Positions 32,950 through 44,276 of a stretch of 64,000 bases of DNA are shown here, in pieces. Location of the stretch: positions 24,298,233-24,362,232 of the forward strand of contig CM036764.1 in the NCBI GenBank assembly GCA_020796225.1. The letters run 5' to 3'. This stretch comes from Arion vulgaris (Eukaryota > Mollusca > Gastropoda > Stylommatophora > Arionidae). Every line of letters starts with the position of its first letter. Position 1 is the stretch's first letter. Made by a program: the position numbers and the translations under genes. The notes beneath the pieces were generated by a model. The model saw only the letters and a program-made list of their open reading frames with translations. It had not been told where the DNA came from and did no database searches.

Positions 32950-33795
32950 ACTAGCGCGGACCGTGCACTTTAAGTGATAGTAATGCTGGCAGAAAGACAA
33001 ACACAGGTCACTTTAAGTGATAGTAATGCTGGCAGAAACACAAACGCAGGTCACTTTAAGTGATACTAATGATGGCAGAAACACAAACACAAGTCACTTT
33101 AAGTGATAGTAATGATGACAGAAACACAAACACAAGTCACTTTAAGTGATACTAATGATGGCAGAAACACAAACACAAGTCACTTTAAGTGATACTAATG
33201 CTGGCAGAAACACAAACACAAGTCACTTTAAGTGATACTAATGCTGACAGAAACACAAACACAGGTCACTTTAAGTGATACTAATGCTGACAGAAACACA
33301 AACACAGGTCACTTTAAGTGATAGTAATGATGGCAGAAACACAAACACAAGTCACTTTAAGTGATACTAATGCTGACAGAAACACAAACACAGGTCACTT
33401 TAAGTGATACTAATGATGACAGAAACACAAACACATGTCACTTTAAGTGATACTTATGATGACAGAAACACAAAACACATGTCACTTTAAGTGATAGTAA
33501 TGCTGGCAGAAACACAAACACAGGTCACTTTAAGTGATAGTAATGATGGCAGAAACACAAACACAGGTCACTTTAAGTGATAGTAATGATGACAGAAACA
33601 CAAACACAGGTCACTTTAAGTGATACTAATGATGACAGAAACACAAACACAAGTCACTTTAAGTGATACTAATGATGGCAGAAACACAAAACACAGGTCA
33701 CTTTAAGTGATACTAATGATGGCAGAAACACAAACACAAGTCACTTTAAGTGATAGTAATGCTGGCAGAAACACAAACACAGGTCACTTTAAGCA
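32950..33795. repeat. 43-bp minisatellite with an inverted motif, about 19-20 units
   Basis: The unit begins GTCACTTTAAGTGATAGTAA and continues TGCTGGCAGAAACACAAACACAG. Each unit holds TCACTT-T-AAGTGA, a perfect inverted repeat around one base that is kept in almost every unit while TGATGG/TGCTGG/TGATGAC vary. Confidence 0.96.
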
Positions 33796-33820
33796 TTGAA
33801 ACAGTAAAGAATAATTCAAA

Positions 33821-34049
33821 ATTTTTGTTTAAAAATTATTTTTTTTTCCGACCCAGAAGCACTTGAGCTTTTCAGCTCTTCGGCTCGGTGCCATGGACAT
33901 CGTAACCCTTCGGTTCGGGGCCACGAACACCGTAAATCTGGGGAATCTGTGGCTTTTTCTGCCATCCCGCAGAATTGAACCCGCACACACAGAGGGATAG
34001 TCACCCGTAGTCCAACGCGCTACGAACACGCTGGGCAGACGGGCGAAAT
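33821..34049 (-). mobile_element. SINE family 2, minus strand, with 11-bp TSD
   Basis: The reverse complement begins CGCCCGTCTGCCCAGCGTGT, has a B-box-like GGTTCAATTCTGC, and ends CTTCTGGGTCGG plus an A-rich tail. It matches 25347-25567 along its length. The flanks aataattcaaa (33810-33820 and 34050-34060) are identical target duplications. Confidence 0.88.
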
Positions 34050-34067
34050 AATAATTCAAATAATAAC

Positions 34068-34387
34068 GTGGAAGCACCAAGACTACAAGCAAACATGATA
34101 TACTAGGCTCTCGTGAAAGCACCAAGACTACAAGCAAACATGATATACTAGGCTCTCGTGAAAGCACCAAGACTACAAGCAAACATGATATACTAGGCTC
34201 TCGTGAAAGCACCAAGACTACAAGCAAACATGATATACTAGGCTCTCGTGAAAGCACCAAGACTACAAGCAAACATGATATACTAGGCTCTCGTGAAAGC
34301 ACCAAGACTACAAGCAAACATGATATACTAGGCTCTCGTGAAAGCACCAAGACTACAAGCAAACATGATATACTAGGCTCTCGTGCC
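34068..34387. repeat. 45-bp minisatellite, 7 units
   Basis: The units read GAAAGCACCAAGACTACAAG, then CAAACATGATATACTAGGCT and CTCGT, with no variation seen. The period of 45 keeps a minus frame open over 191 codons (LVVLVLSREPSISCL repeats), which is an artefact. Confidence 0.97.
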
Positions 34388-34770
34388 AAAGGTACCAGGT
34401 TCACTTCCTCGTGGAGCCATCGGGATATTGTTCCAGAGATTCCTGATCTAAGTGTAGGTGAGATCGAGTTCCTAGTCCTATAGTAGATGGATGATAAAAC
34501 GTAGGTCCCGTGTTAAATTGTAGCACGTAAAAGAACCCTTGGCAGTTCAAAATCGGAAAGAGCGGGCTGAAAAGTCGCTGCCTGTCAAAATTCATTAGAA
34601 AAGATTAGAAATTATATTCCTACAAAATATCATCACCATCTTCAAAATTACATCGGGGACCCTCGCCGGTGTTACGTAGTTCGTGTACTGCAGCTGAGAT
34701 CTACATAAGAAAGAGAGCGCAAATGGTTACTCACCGAAGTGCAATGATGATGGTTCTATCAATCAAAGAA
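34388..34770 (+). mobile_element. Dispersed repeat R2 (CAAT-tailed), longest copy
   Basis: Blocks shared with other copies: TTCCAGAGATTCCTGATCT, AGATCGAGTTCCTAGTCCTA, GAACCCTTGGCAGTTCAAAATC, CATCACCATCTTCAAAATTACATCGG, GAGATCTACATAAGAAAGAG, GGTTACTCACCGAAGTGCAATGATGATGG and a short TCAATCAA tail. Other copies are at 35441 (-), 44277 (-), 48540 (+), 49366 (-) and 50700 (+). The (CAAT)n tail marks the 3' end. It is non-coding and could be a SINE or a LINE 3' UTR. Confidence 0.75.
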
Positions 34771-34799
34771 AATATAAAAATAATAATAATTCCTTTCGT

Positions 34800-34935
34800 A
34801 CCGTTATACGTTACATAGGGCCTGCAAGTAATTTCTCAATACCGCTCTATCCTGGGCAACTCGCTCAATCTCCTCCATGGAACTGAGACCGATATTTCCT
34901 GCCTCTCTCAGCACAGTTCGTTTCAGTGTCTAATC
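34800..34935 (-). pseudogene. LINE C-terminal fragment (RSMEEIERLA family)
   Basis: The minus strand encodes REAGNIGLSSMEEIERVAQD, then RAVLRNYLQAL and a stop near 34815. The copy at 48280-48440 encodes a similar peptide. An ATT-rich tail (34785) follows on the minus strand. Confidence 0.7.
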
Positions 34936-34978
34936 AAAGAAAAACATGTTAATAATTACTGGAACAAATAAATAAATT

Positions 34979-35017
<39 letters not shown>

Positions 35018-35440
35018 AATAAAAACATACACAAGGACACACTTAACGAATTTGATCACAGTCTCTGCACACAAGACAAGTCAGCCTAGCTGGAGAACAA
35101 CTTAACTGTCGTTTTATTTCTTTGGTCTGTATCCACCTGCACCTTTACCTTCTTCATTGTCTAAGACAAGATCTTCCTCTGTTGTAAGTGCAAAATGGTA
35201 GTCCGTTGGACATTTTTATCGTTAGATGGCCGAGCTATTTTATTTTTGTATCCCTCATCCACATTGATTCCTAAAATACCTCTAAGTCGAAGAAGACATG
35301 CTGTGTGGTGGGGAACACTGTAAAAGAAAAGCAGCCTTCACGCACAAATCTGTCAGAAGAGCCATACCAGCTCTCTGACTACGCATTAATTGATAGCGGA
35401 TGAACGCAAGAAGAAGAAGAAGGTTCCTACAATTTTATTT
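34936..35440. other. Spacer with (AT)n and a satellite-related single copy
   Basis: It contains an (AT)n run at 34985-35012. At about 35200-35285 a single stretch (AGATGGCCGAGC ... CCCTCATCCACATTGATTCCTAAAAT) matches both the satellite unit and the right flank of the array that ends at 41190. No gene was seen. Confidence 0.6.
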
Positions 35441-35592
35441 CTGATTAACTAATTGATTTGATCATCATTGCACTTCGGTGAATAACCTTGTGTGTTACAA
35501 TCTCTTTCTTATACAGACAGATCTCAGCGACAGTGAACTAACTCCGAGGTGTCGACTAGGTCTCCATGTGTAATTTTGTAACCTGATCGAGA
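35441..35592 (-). mobile_element. Repeat R2 fragment, minus strand
   Basis: AATTGATTTGATCATCATTGCACTTCGGTGAATAACC and TACAGACAGATCTCAGCGACAGTG match the 3' part of R2 in reverse. Confidence 0.65.
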
Positions 35593-35599
35593 TTAAGAA

Positions 35600-35672
35600 T
35601 CACTAGAAATATATTTCGATTACTCCACGCGTGGAACGAACCGAGTATCTTTGGACCGAGAGGCGAGCACCT
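35600..35672 (-). mobile_element. tRNA-like SINE head at the left edge of the satellite
   Basis: The reverse complement has a B-box-like GGTTCGTTCC and, upstream of it, TGTGGCAAGGAAGTAAGGTG in an A-box-like place that is part of the 59-bp unit. The layout resembles the family 1 SINE head (CTCTGTGGC...GGTTCGATTCC). The assignment rests on motif order only. Confidence 0.45.
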
Positions 35673-38600
35673 TACTTCCTTGCCACATAGAGCCTGTGGT
35701 TGGGTCTAATTATCATAAGATGGCCGAACCTATTCCTTGCCACAGAGAGCCTGTGGTTGGGTCTAATTATCATAAGATGGCCGAACCTTACTTCCTTGCC
35801 ACAGAGAACCTGTGGTTGGGTCTAATTATCATAAGATGACCGAACCTTACTTCCTTGCCACAGAGAGCCTGTGGTTGGGTCTAATTATCATAAGATGACC
35901 GAACCTTACTTCCTTGCTACAGAGAGCCTGTGGTTGGGTCCAATTATCATAAGATGGCCGAACCTTACTTCCTGCCACAGAGAGCCTGTGGTTGGGTCCA
36001 ATTATCATAAGATGGCCGAACCTACTTCCTTGCCACAGAGAGCCTGTGGTTGGGTCTATATCATAAGATGGCCGAACCTTACTTCCTTGCCACAGAGAAC
36101 CTGTGGTTGGGTCTAATTATCATAAGATGACCGAACCTTACTTCCTTGCTACAGAGAGCCTGTGGTTGGGTCTAATTATCATAAGATGACCGAACCTTAC
36201 TTCCTTGCCACAGAGAACCTGTGGTTGGGCCCTAATTATCATAAGATGACCGAACCTTACTTCCTTGCTACAGAGAGCCTGTGGTTGGGTCTAATTATCA
36301 TAAGATGGCCGAACCTTACTTCCTTGCCACAGAGAGCCTGTGGTTGGGTCTAATTATCATAAGATGACCGAACCTTACTTCCTTGCCACAGAGAGCCTGT
36401 GGTTGGGTCTAATTATCATAAGATGACCGAACCTTACTTCCTTGCCACAGAGAGCCTGTGGTTGGGTCTAATTATCATAAGATGGCCGAACCTTACTTCC
36501 TTGCCACAGAGAGCCTGTGGTTGGGTCTAATTATCATAAGATGGCCGAACCTTACTTCCTTGCCACAGAGAACCTGTGGTTGGGTCCATATCATAAGATG
36601 ACCGAACCTTACTTCCTTGCTACAGAGAGCCTGTGGTTGGGTCTAATTATCATAAGATGGCCGAACCTTACTTCCTTGCCACAGAGAGCCTGTGGTTGGG
36701 TCTAATTATCATAAGATGGCCGAACCTTACTTCCTTGCCACAGAGAGCCTGTGGTTGGGTCTAATTATCATAAGATGACCGAACCTTACTTCCTTGCCAC
36801 AGAGAGCCTGTGGTTGGGTCTAATTATCATAAGATGACCGAACCTTACTTCCTTGCCACAGAGAGCCTGTGGTTGGGTCTAATTATCATAAGATGACCGA
36901 ACCTTACTTCCTTGCCACAGAGAGCCTGTGGTTGGGTCTAATTATCATAAGATGGCCGAACCTTACTTACTTGCCACAGAGAGCCTGCGGTTAGGTCTAA
37001 TTATCATAAGATGGCCGAACCTTACTTCCTTGCCACAGAGAGCCTGTGGTTGGGTCTAATTATCATAAGATGACCGAACCTTACTTCCTTGCCACAGAGA
37101 GCCTGTGGTTGGGTCTATATCATAAGATGGCCGAACCTTACTTCCTTGCCACAGAGAGCCTGTGGTTGGGTATAATTATCATAAGATGACCGAACCTTAC
37201 TTCCTTGCCACATAGAGCCTGTGGTTGGGTCTAATTATCATAAGATGACCGAACCTTACTTCCTTGCCACAGAGAGCCTGTGGTTGGGTCTAATTATCAT
37301 AAGATGGCCGAACCTTACTTCCTTGCCACAGAGAGCCTGTGGTTGGGTCTAATTATCATAAGATGGCCGAACCTTACTTCCTTGCCACAGAGAGCCTGTG
37401 GTTGGGTCCTAATATCATAAGATGGCCGAACCTTACTTCCTTGCCACAGAGAGCCTGTGGTTGGGTCTAATTATCATAAGATGGCCGAACCTTACTTCCT
37501 TGCCACAGAGAACCTGTGGTTGGGTCTAATTATCATAAGATGACCGAACCTTACTTCCTTGCTACAGAGAGCCTGTGGTTGGGTCTAATTATCATAAGAT
37601 GACCGAACCTTACTTCCTTGCCACAGAGAACCTGTGGTTGGGCCCTAATTATCATAAGATGACCGAACCTTACTTCCTTGCTACAGAGAGCCTGTGGTTG
37701 GGTCTAATTATCATAAGATGGCCGAACCTTACTTCCTTGCCACAGAGAGCCTGTGGTTGGGTCTAATTATCATAAGATGACCGAACCTTACTTCCTTGCC
37801 ACAGAGAGCCTGTGGTTGGGTCTAATTATCATAAGATGACCGAACCTTACTTCCTTGCCACAGAGAGCCTGTGGTTGGGTCCAATTATCATAAGATGGCC
37901 GAACCTTACTTCCTTGCCACAGAGAGCCTGTGGTTGGGTCTAATTATCATAAGATGGCCGAACCTTACTTCCTTGCCACAGAGAACCTGTGGTTGGGTCT
38001 AATTATCATAAGATGACCGAACCTTACTTCCTTGCTACAGAGAGCCTGTGGTTGGGTCTAATTATCATAAGATGGCCGAACCTTACTTCCTTGCCACAGA
38101 GAGCCTGTGGTTGGGTCCAATTATCATAAGATGGCCGAACCTTACTTCCTTGCCACAGAGAGCCTGTGGTTGGGTCTAATTATCATAAGATGACCGAACC
38201 TTACTTCCTTGCCACAGAGAGCCTGTGGTTGGGTCTAATTATCATAAGATGACCGAACCTTACTTTCTTGCCACAGAGAGCCTGTGGTTGGGTCTAATTA
38301 TCATAAGATGACCGAACCTTACTTCCTTGCCACAGAGAGCCTGTGGTTGGGTCTAATTATCATAAGATGGCCGAACCTTACTTACTTGCCACAGAGAGCC
38401 TGCGGTTAGGTCTAATTATCATAAGATGGCCGAACCTTACTTCCTTGCCACAGAGAGCCTGTGGTTGGGTCTAATTATCATAAGATGACCGAACCTTACT
38501 TCCTTGCTACAGAGAGCCTGTGGTTGGGTCCAATTATCATAAGATGGCCGAACCTTACTTCCTTGCCACAGAGAGCCTGTGGTTGGGTATAATTATCATA

Positions 38601-41190
38601 AGATGACCGAACCTTACTTCCTTGCCACATAGAGCCTGTGGTTGGGCTCCAATTATCATAAGATGACCGAACCTACTTCCTTGCCACAGAGAGCCTGTGG
38701 TTGGCTCAATTATCATAAGATGGCCGAACCTTACTTCCTTGCCACAGAGAGCCTGTGGTTGGGTCTAATTATCATAAGATGGCCGAACCTTACTTCCTTG
38801 CCACAGAGAGCCTGTGGTTGGGTCTAATTATCATAAGATGGCCGAACCTTACTTCCTTGCCACAGAGAGCCTGTGGTTGGGTCTAATTATCATAAGATGG
38901 CCGAACCTTACTTCCTTGCCACAGAGAGCCTGTGGTTGGGTCTAATTATCATAAGATGACCGAACCTTACTTCCTTGCCACAGAGAGCCTGTGGTTGGGT
39001 CCTATATCATAAGATGGCCGAACCTTACTTCCTTGCCACAGAGAGCCTGTGGTTGGGTCTAATTATCATAAGATGGCCGAACCTTACTTCCTTGCCACAG
39101 AGAACCTGTGGTTGGGTCTAATTATCATAAGATGACCGAACCTTACTTCCTTGCCACAGAGAGCCTGTGGTTGGGTCTAATTATCATAAGATGGCCGAAC
39201 CTTACTTCCTTGCCACAGAGAGCCTGTGGTTGGGTCTAATTATCATAAGATGGCCGAACCTTACTTCCTTGCCACAGAGAGCCTGTGGTTGGGTCTAATT
39301 ATCATAAGATGACCGAACCTTACTTCCTTGCCACAGAGAGCCTGTGGTTGGGCTATTATCATAAGATGGCCGAACCTTACTTCCTTGCCACAGAGAGCCT
39401 GTGGTTGGGTCTAATTATCATAAGATGGCCGAACCTTACTTCCTTGCCACAGAGAACCTGTGGTTGGGCTATATCATAAGATGACCGAACCTTACTTCCT
39501 TGCTACAGAGAGCCTGTGGTTGGGTCTAATTATCATAAGATGGCCGAACCTTACTTCCTTGCCACAGAGAGCCTGTGGTTGGGTCTAATTATCATAAGAT
39601 GGCCGAACCTTACTTCCTTGCCACAGAGAGCCTGTGGTTGGGTCTAATTATCATAAGATGACCGAACCTATTCCTTGCCACAGAGAGCCTGTGGTTGGGT
39701 CCAATTATCATAAGATGGCCGAACCTTACTTCCTTGCCACAGAGAGCCTGTGGTTGGGTCAATATCATAAGATGACCGAACCTTACTTCCTTGCCACAGA
39801 GAGCCTGTGGTTGGGTCTAATTATCATAAGATGGCCGAACCTTACTTCCTTGCACAGAGAGCCTGTGGTTGGGTCCATATCATAAGATGACCGAACCTTA
39901 CTTCCTTGCCACAGAGAGCCTGTGGTTGGGTCTAATTATCATAAGATGGCCGAACCTTACTTCCTTGCTACAGAGAGCCTGTGGTTGGGTCCAATTATCA
40001 TAAGATGGCCGAACCTTACTTCCTTGCCACATAGAGCCTGTGGTTGGGTCTAATTATCATAAGATGACCGAACCTTACTTCCTTGCCACAGAGAGCCTGT
40101 GGTTGGGTCTAATTATCATAAGATGACCGAACCTTACTTCCTTGCCACAGAGAGCCTGTGGTTGGGTCTAATTATCATAAGATGGCCGAACCTTACTTAC
40201 TTGCCACAGAGAGCCTGCGGTTAGGTCTAATTATCATAAGATGGCCGAACCTTACTTCCTTGCCACAGAGAGCCTGTGGTTGGGTCTAATTATCATAAGA
40301 TGGCCGAACCTTACTTCCTTGCACAGAGAGCCTGTGGTTGGGCTCCAATATCATAAGATGACCGAACCTTACTTCCTTGCCACAGAGAGCCTGTGGTTGG
40401 GTCTAATTATCATAAGATGGCCGAACCTTACTTCCTTGCCACAGAGAGCCTGTGGTTGGGTATAATTATCATAAGATGACCGAACCTTACTTCCTTGCCA
40501 CATAGAGCCTGTGGTTGGGTCTAATTATCATAAGATGGCCGAACCTTACTTCCTTGCCACAGAGAGCCTGTGGTTGGGTCTAATATCATAAGATGGCCGA
40601 ACCTTACTTCCTTGCCACAGAGAGCCTGTGGTTGGGTCTAATTATCATAAGATGGCCGAACCTTACTTCCTTGCCACAGAGAGCCTGTGGTTGGGCCCTA
40701 ATTATCATAAGATGGCCGAACCTTACTTCCTTGCCACAGAGAGCCTGTGGTTGGGTCCACTATCATAAGATGGCCGAACCTTACTTCCTTGCCACAGAGA
40801 GCCTGTGGTTGGGTCTAATTATCATAAGATTGCCGAACCTTACTTCCTTGCCACAGAGAGCCTGTGGTTGGGCTCCATATCATAAGATGGCCGAACCTTA
40901 CTTCCTTGCCACAGAGAGCCTGTGGTTGGGTCATATCATAAGATGACCGAACCTTACTTACTTGCCACAGAGAGCCTGTGGTTGGGTCTAATTATCATAA
41001 GATGGCCGAACCTTACTTCCTTGCCACAGAGAGCCTGTGGTTGGGTCTATTTATCATAAGATGACCGAACCTTACTTCCTTGCCACAGAGAGCCTGTGGT
41101 TGGGTCCAATTATCATAAGATGGCCGAACCTTACTTCCTTGCCACAGAGAGCCTGTGGTTGGGTCTAATTATCATAAGATGACCGAACGA
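35673..41190. repeat. 5.5-kb satellite array, 59-bp unit, about 93 units
   Basis: The unit reads TTCCTTGCCACAGAGAGCCT, then GTGGTTGGGTCTAATTATCA and TAAGATGGCCGAACCTTAC. Common variants are GATGGCC/GATGACC, GAGAGCC/GAGAACC, GCCACA/GCTACA and GAGAG/ATAGAG. Longer blocks recur (for example the TTACTTACTTGCC...GCGGTTAGG variant at 36961, 38385 and 40193), showing multi-unit duplications. Each unit can form a hairpin, CCACAG-AGAGC-CTGTGG. Many short deletions fall at GGGTCTAATTATC. Open frames of 60-117 codons are fragments of this repeat. Confidence 0.98.
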
Positions 41191-41568
41191 CTTAATTGTT
41201 GTACCCCTCTTCCACATTAATTCCTACAATTTTTCTGTTTGTGTTTCCCATTCGTTCTTGTTTGGTAACTCAAGTTTCCCATTCGTTCTTGTTTGGTAAC
41301 TCAAGTTTCTCATGAGAGTCTTATCTTCTAATTCTCACTATCATATTTCACTCCATATTGTATAGTCTTTCTCCCCAACACTTGATTTACTCTCAAATAC
41401 TCCCTTTATCTCCACAACTCTCACCTTTCACATCAGCTCTCTCGTCAAATTCAACAACCTCGCATTCTTATTCCATCTTTTTCATATTTCCATTCAGCGC
41501 TCTTGTTTTCTTTCTAAATTATTTGCCACGTCTTTCATAGTGTACTCACGAACCTCAAGCGTGCATTT
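41191..41568. other. Spacer with a 31-bp duplication
   Basis: GTTTCCCATTCGTTCTTGTTTGGTAACTCAA occurs twice in tandem (41247 and 41278). The rest is pyrimidine-rich. The first 45 bp match the single-copy relative at 35230-35280. Confidence 0.6.
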
Positions 41569-41853
41569 CTACAATATGATCAGGTCATACAGTAGCATGA
41601 TTGTCTTGTAGTTAAACAATATGATCAGGTCATACAGTAGCATGATTGTCTTGTAGTTAAACAATATGATCAGGTCATACAGTAGCATGATTGTCTTGTA
41701 GTTAAACGATATGATCAGGTCATACAGTAGCATGATTGTCTTGTAGTTAAACAATATGATCAGGTCATACAGTAGCATGATTGTCTTGTAGTTAAACAAT
41801 ATGGTCAGGTCATACAGTAGCATGATTGTCTTGTAGTTAAACAATATGATCAA
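41569..41853. repeat. 45-bp minisatellite, about 6 units
   Basis: Units read CAATATGATCAGGTCATACA, then GTAGCATGATTGTCTTGTAG and TTAAA. The period of 45 gives an open minus frame with no real coding meaning. Confidence 0.97.
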
Positions 41854-41994
41854 AGTCTCATAGATGGTCTAGGTCGGGAGATTCATTGATAAAGAACAAG
41901 GAACACAACAAGCACATTAGACATCTATAACTGGACACACCACATGTGTGTGTTTGTTATATATATTTATATATGGAATGAATGAAAATCGTGG

Positions 41995-42250
41995 CATATC
42001 CTAAAGGACGTAGTCATCAACCACAGTAAACGAGTCGTTGATTTTCTAGGCACAACTTATACGTTCAGTAGTTTGCCATTGCTTTCTGAACGGTGAGGTA
42101 TATTTTTCCCTTTTTGTAAAATTCCGTGGAAACGAATTTGCTTCCGAAAAACAAATTACCAAACACAGGATTCGAACCACTTACCTATATTTCTTACGGC
42201 ACCCATTGCCTAGCCTAGCAATACGAGCATCCTTACTCGATTGACTCACA
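41995..42250 (-). mobile_element. tRNA-derived SINE, family 3, minus strand
   Basis: The reverse complement starts GGATGCTCGTATTGCTAGGC, has B-box GTGGTTCGAATCC (near 42170), then GGAAGCAAATTCGTTTCCACGG, AAACTACTGAACGTA and GACTCGTTTACTGTGGTTG. Copies lie at 16985-17218 and, head only, at 59085-59190. Confidence 0.8.
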
Positions 42251-42299
42251 TTCAGATATCATCCAGCATCATAGCTCTATGGCCCATATAATAAGTTAT

Positions 42300-42420
42300 T
42301 CTGCTCAATAATATAACAAATTATGCTCTCTCATATAACATATTATGTACTCTCATATAACAGATTATGTACTCTCAAATACCAAGTTATGTACCATCAA
42401 TATACTAAGTTACCCTCACG
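42300..42420. repeat. About 20-bp degenerate repeat (ATAACAxATTATGTACTCTC)
   Basis: ACAAATTATGCTCTCTCATA, ACATATTATGTACTCTCATA, ACAGATTATGTACTCTCAAA and later decayed units follow one another. Confidence 0.75.
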
Positions 42421-42764
42421 GGCTATCATCTTCCAAGTTACCCTCACCTCGCGGTACTTCTGTTACCTCAGTGCCACTTTATTTATATTTATATTACCCC
42501 GTGACTGACATTCAGCTACTGTGAAGACATATATATACCTCCATCATTGCCTTTGATGTTGTATCTTTCTTTTCATCATATACTGTAGTGATTCTGGTTC
42601 TGTCATTAACCTTGTTTACCAAATATCTTCCATATACTTCCCTCGTAACCCTTCACCATAAAACTGTATAACAGAACGTTCCAAGCGTGGAACAGATAAA
42701 AACAGAACCATCGCCACACAACTGTGTTTCTAATCTATTTAAAGTATTGGTATTTTGAATAGAT
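42421..42764. other. No recognised feature
   Basis: Unique-looking sequence that includes the read-through of the neighbouring minus-strand LINE frame. Confidence 0.4.
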
Positions 42765-43095
42765 ATGCTGTTCTTCTTCTTCTTTTGTTGTAACACATCG
42801 GGTTGTTGCTCAGTAACGTGGTTTTCTGTTTTTGTCTTGAGCTGCTCTAGTGGCTTCGATGATATATATTTTTCTTTTTGCAATGATTTTGCAATCTTAT
42901 CTATCCATCTTTTACTTGGTGTTCCTCTCGTCTTCTTTACTGATGTTTTGTTATAGAAGACTGTTTACAGTGGAGTTTTGTTGTATTCTTTGTATGTGGT
43001 CGAACCACTTAATTCTTTGTCTCTCGATGTAATTCAAGAAATGTGCTGTCCAACGTTTTCTTCTATGCTGTTGTCTGTGACTGTCTTTTATGCTG
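42765..43095 (-). pseudogene. LINE C-terminal fragment with unexpanded 3' end
   Basis: The minus strand encodes NYIERQRIKWFDHI, then KKTRGTPSKRWIDKIAKSL and QLKTKTENHVTEQQPDVLQQ followed by AAGAAGAAGAAG. The last part matches 50000-50090 at the nucleotide level (CAAGACAAAAACAGAAAA, GAGCAACAACCCG) but has only one copy of the segment that is tandemly repeated there. Confidence 0.75.
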
Positions 43096-43129
43096 TACAC
43101 AAATTCTTAAAATAAAAGAACAAGTACAC

Positions 43130-43370
43130 TCATAACAGAGATGAAGTGTCTACGCAGAATTCTGCGAGTATTAAGAAGAAATTGGTTTTGAAGACATCGG
43201 GAAAAGGGTGGGTAGAACAACAATACTGAAATTTATCAGGAAACAACAAAATAAATGGTTCGGACGCATAAGCAGATTGCAAACAGAGACAGTGCGCGTC
43301 TAAAAGAACAATGCTATTCCGATACAATGGATATAAATCAAAAGTCTTCATGTCCACGGAGGACGCTTCT
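43130..43370 (+). pseudogene. LINE RT C-terminal fragment
   Basis: The + strand encodes MKCLRRILRVLRRNWF, then a broken stretch with a match to FI.KLQ.KWFG.ISRL (AAATGGTTCGGACGCATAAGCAGATTGC) and ATTCCGATACAATGGATATAAA. It parallels 26516-26900 in reverse. Confidence 0.65.
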
Positions 43371-43519
43371 GTAACACTTATATTCCAAAGCAAATATATG
43401 TTTTTCCACTGCCTTGTTAAATGTCCATTTTTCACAATCATACGTCTGAGACACTTACACGATATAAATTGTTTTCGCAATGAGATGCTTTCTTGTACAA
43501 ATTAAACGAATGTAGAAAT

Positions 43520-43680
43520 AGTCAAATAGTAGAGAGGAGATGGAGGGAATGAACATAGAAGAAGATAGGTTACCAGATAGTTGAGAGGAGATGAAGGGAA
43601 TGAAGATAGATAGAAGATAGGTAACCAGATAGTAGAGGTGAGATGGAGGGAATGAAGATAGATAGAAGAAGATAGCTCAC
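43520..43680. repeat. About 57-bp GA-rich tandem repeat, 3 units
   Basis: AGAGGAGATGGAGGGAATGAACATAGA...GATAGGTTACCAGATAGT is repeated three times with small differences. Confidence 0.85.
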
Positions 43681-44021
43681 CAACAGCTATTGTAAACTTT
43701 GCCCTTTGACATTTCATCAACGGGAATTCCTATTATTGTTTGTCGACATTTTGTTGCCGTTGGAAGCAGCACTGTCTACCTTTAGAAGTTCTGGTAACAA
43801 AATCTCACGAGGGTTGTAGCTAAGTACTTGAGCACACACGCCGAGTGAGAGTCAAGTCTGATACAAATAGAAGATGGAAGAAATACGGTGTATTGAGCGT
43901 TTTCTTTCTCTTCAAAATGGGAAGAAATAGAAGACAGTTTAACGTTGACCATTAGAACTTAGTAGAAGTAGACTATCAGTCTTGTTGAATAATAAAGAAC
44001 ACGTTTCATATGATTGATTCG
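43681..44021. other. No recognised feature
   Basis: Unique-looking sequence. Confidence 0.4.
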
Positions 44022-44275
44022 CCCTGTGTTGCCGGGACTTGCAAGGGGAGCAAAGAATAGTAACACTGCGAACTACAAAGCATGCGGTAAGATGGGACTG
44101 AGGTATGGGCATTGGGAAGCTACCCTAGTAAATAAAAAATGACGCAGAAATCGGATGTGCTGGCCTACTTGTAGGCGGATAATGTACAGTGGCTCTGAGG
44201 CTCGTATCACATACAAATCAGAAAGAGTGGTTAACAAGTGGTCGATATGGAGCGTTCGAAGAAGAAGAAGATGGG
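44022..44275 (+). mobile_element. Dispersed repeat R1, copy 4
   Basis: It has GCAAAGAATAGTAACACTGCG, AAGCTACCCTAGTAAATA, the palindrome GCCTACTTGTAGGC, and AACAAGTGGTCGATATGGAGCGTTCG followed by AAGAAGAAGAAG. The first hairpin arm pairs are decayed here. Confidence 0.75.
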
Positions 44276-44276
44276 C

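Noticed and set aside
33829..34404. 191-codon frame with REPSISCLLVVLVLS repeats that looks membrane-like
   Set aside because: The 45-bp array produces it, and it starts in R2 and ends in a SINE.
35651..40946. Many 60-117-codon frames with NYHKMAEPYFLATESLWLG
   Set aside because: They are windows of the 59-bp satellite. 59 is not a multiple of three, so frames rotate and break.
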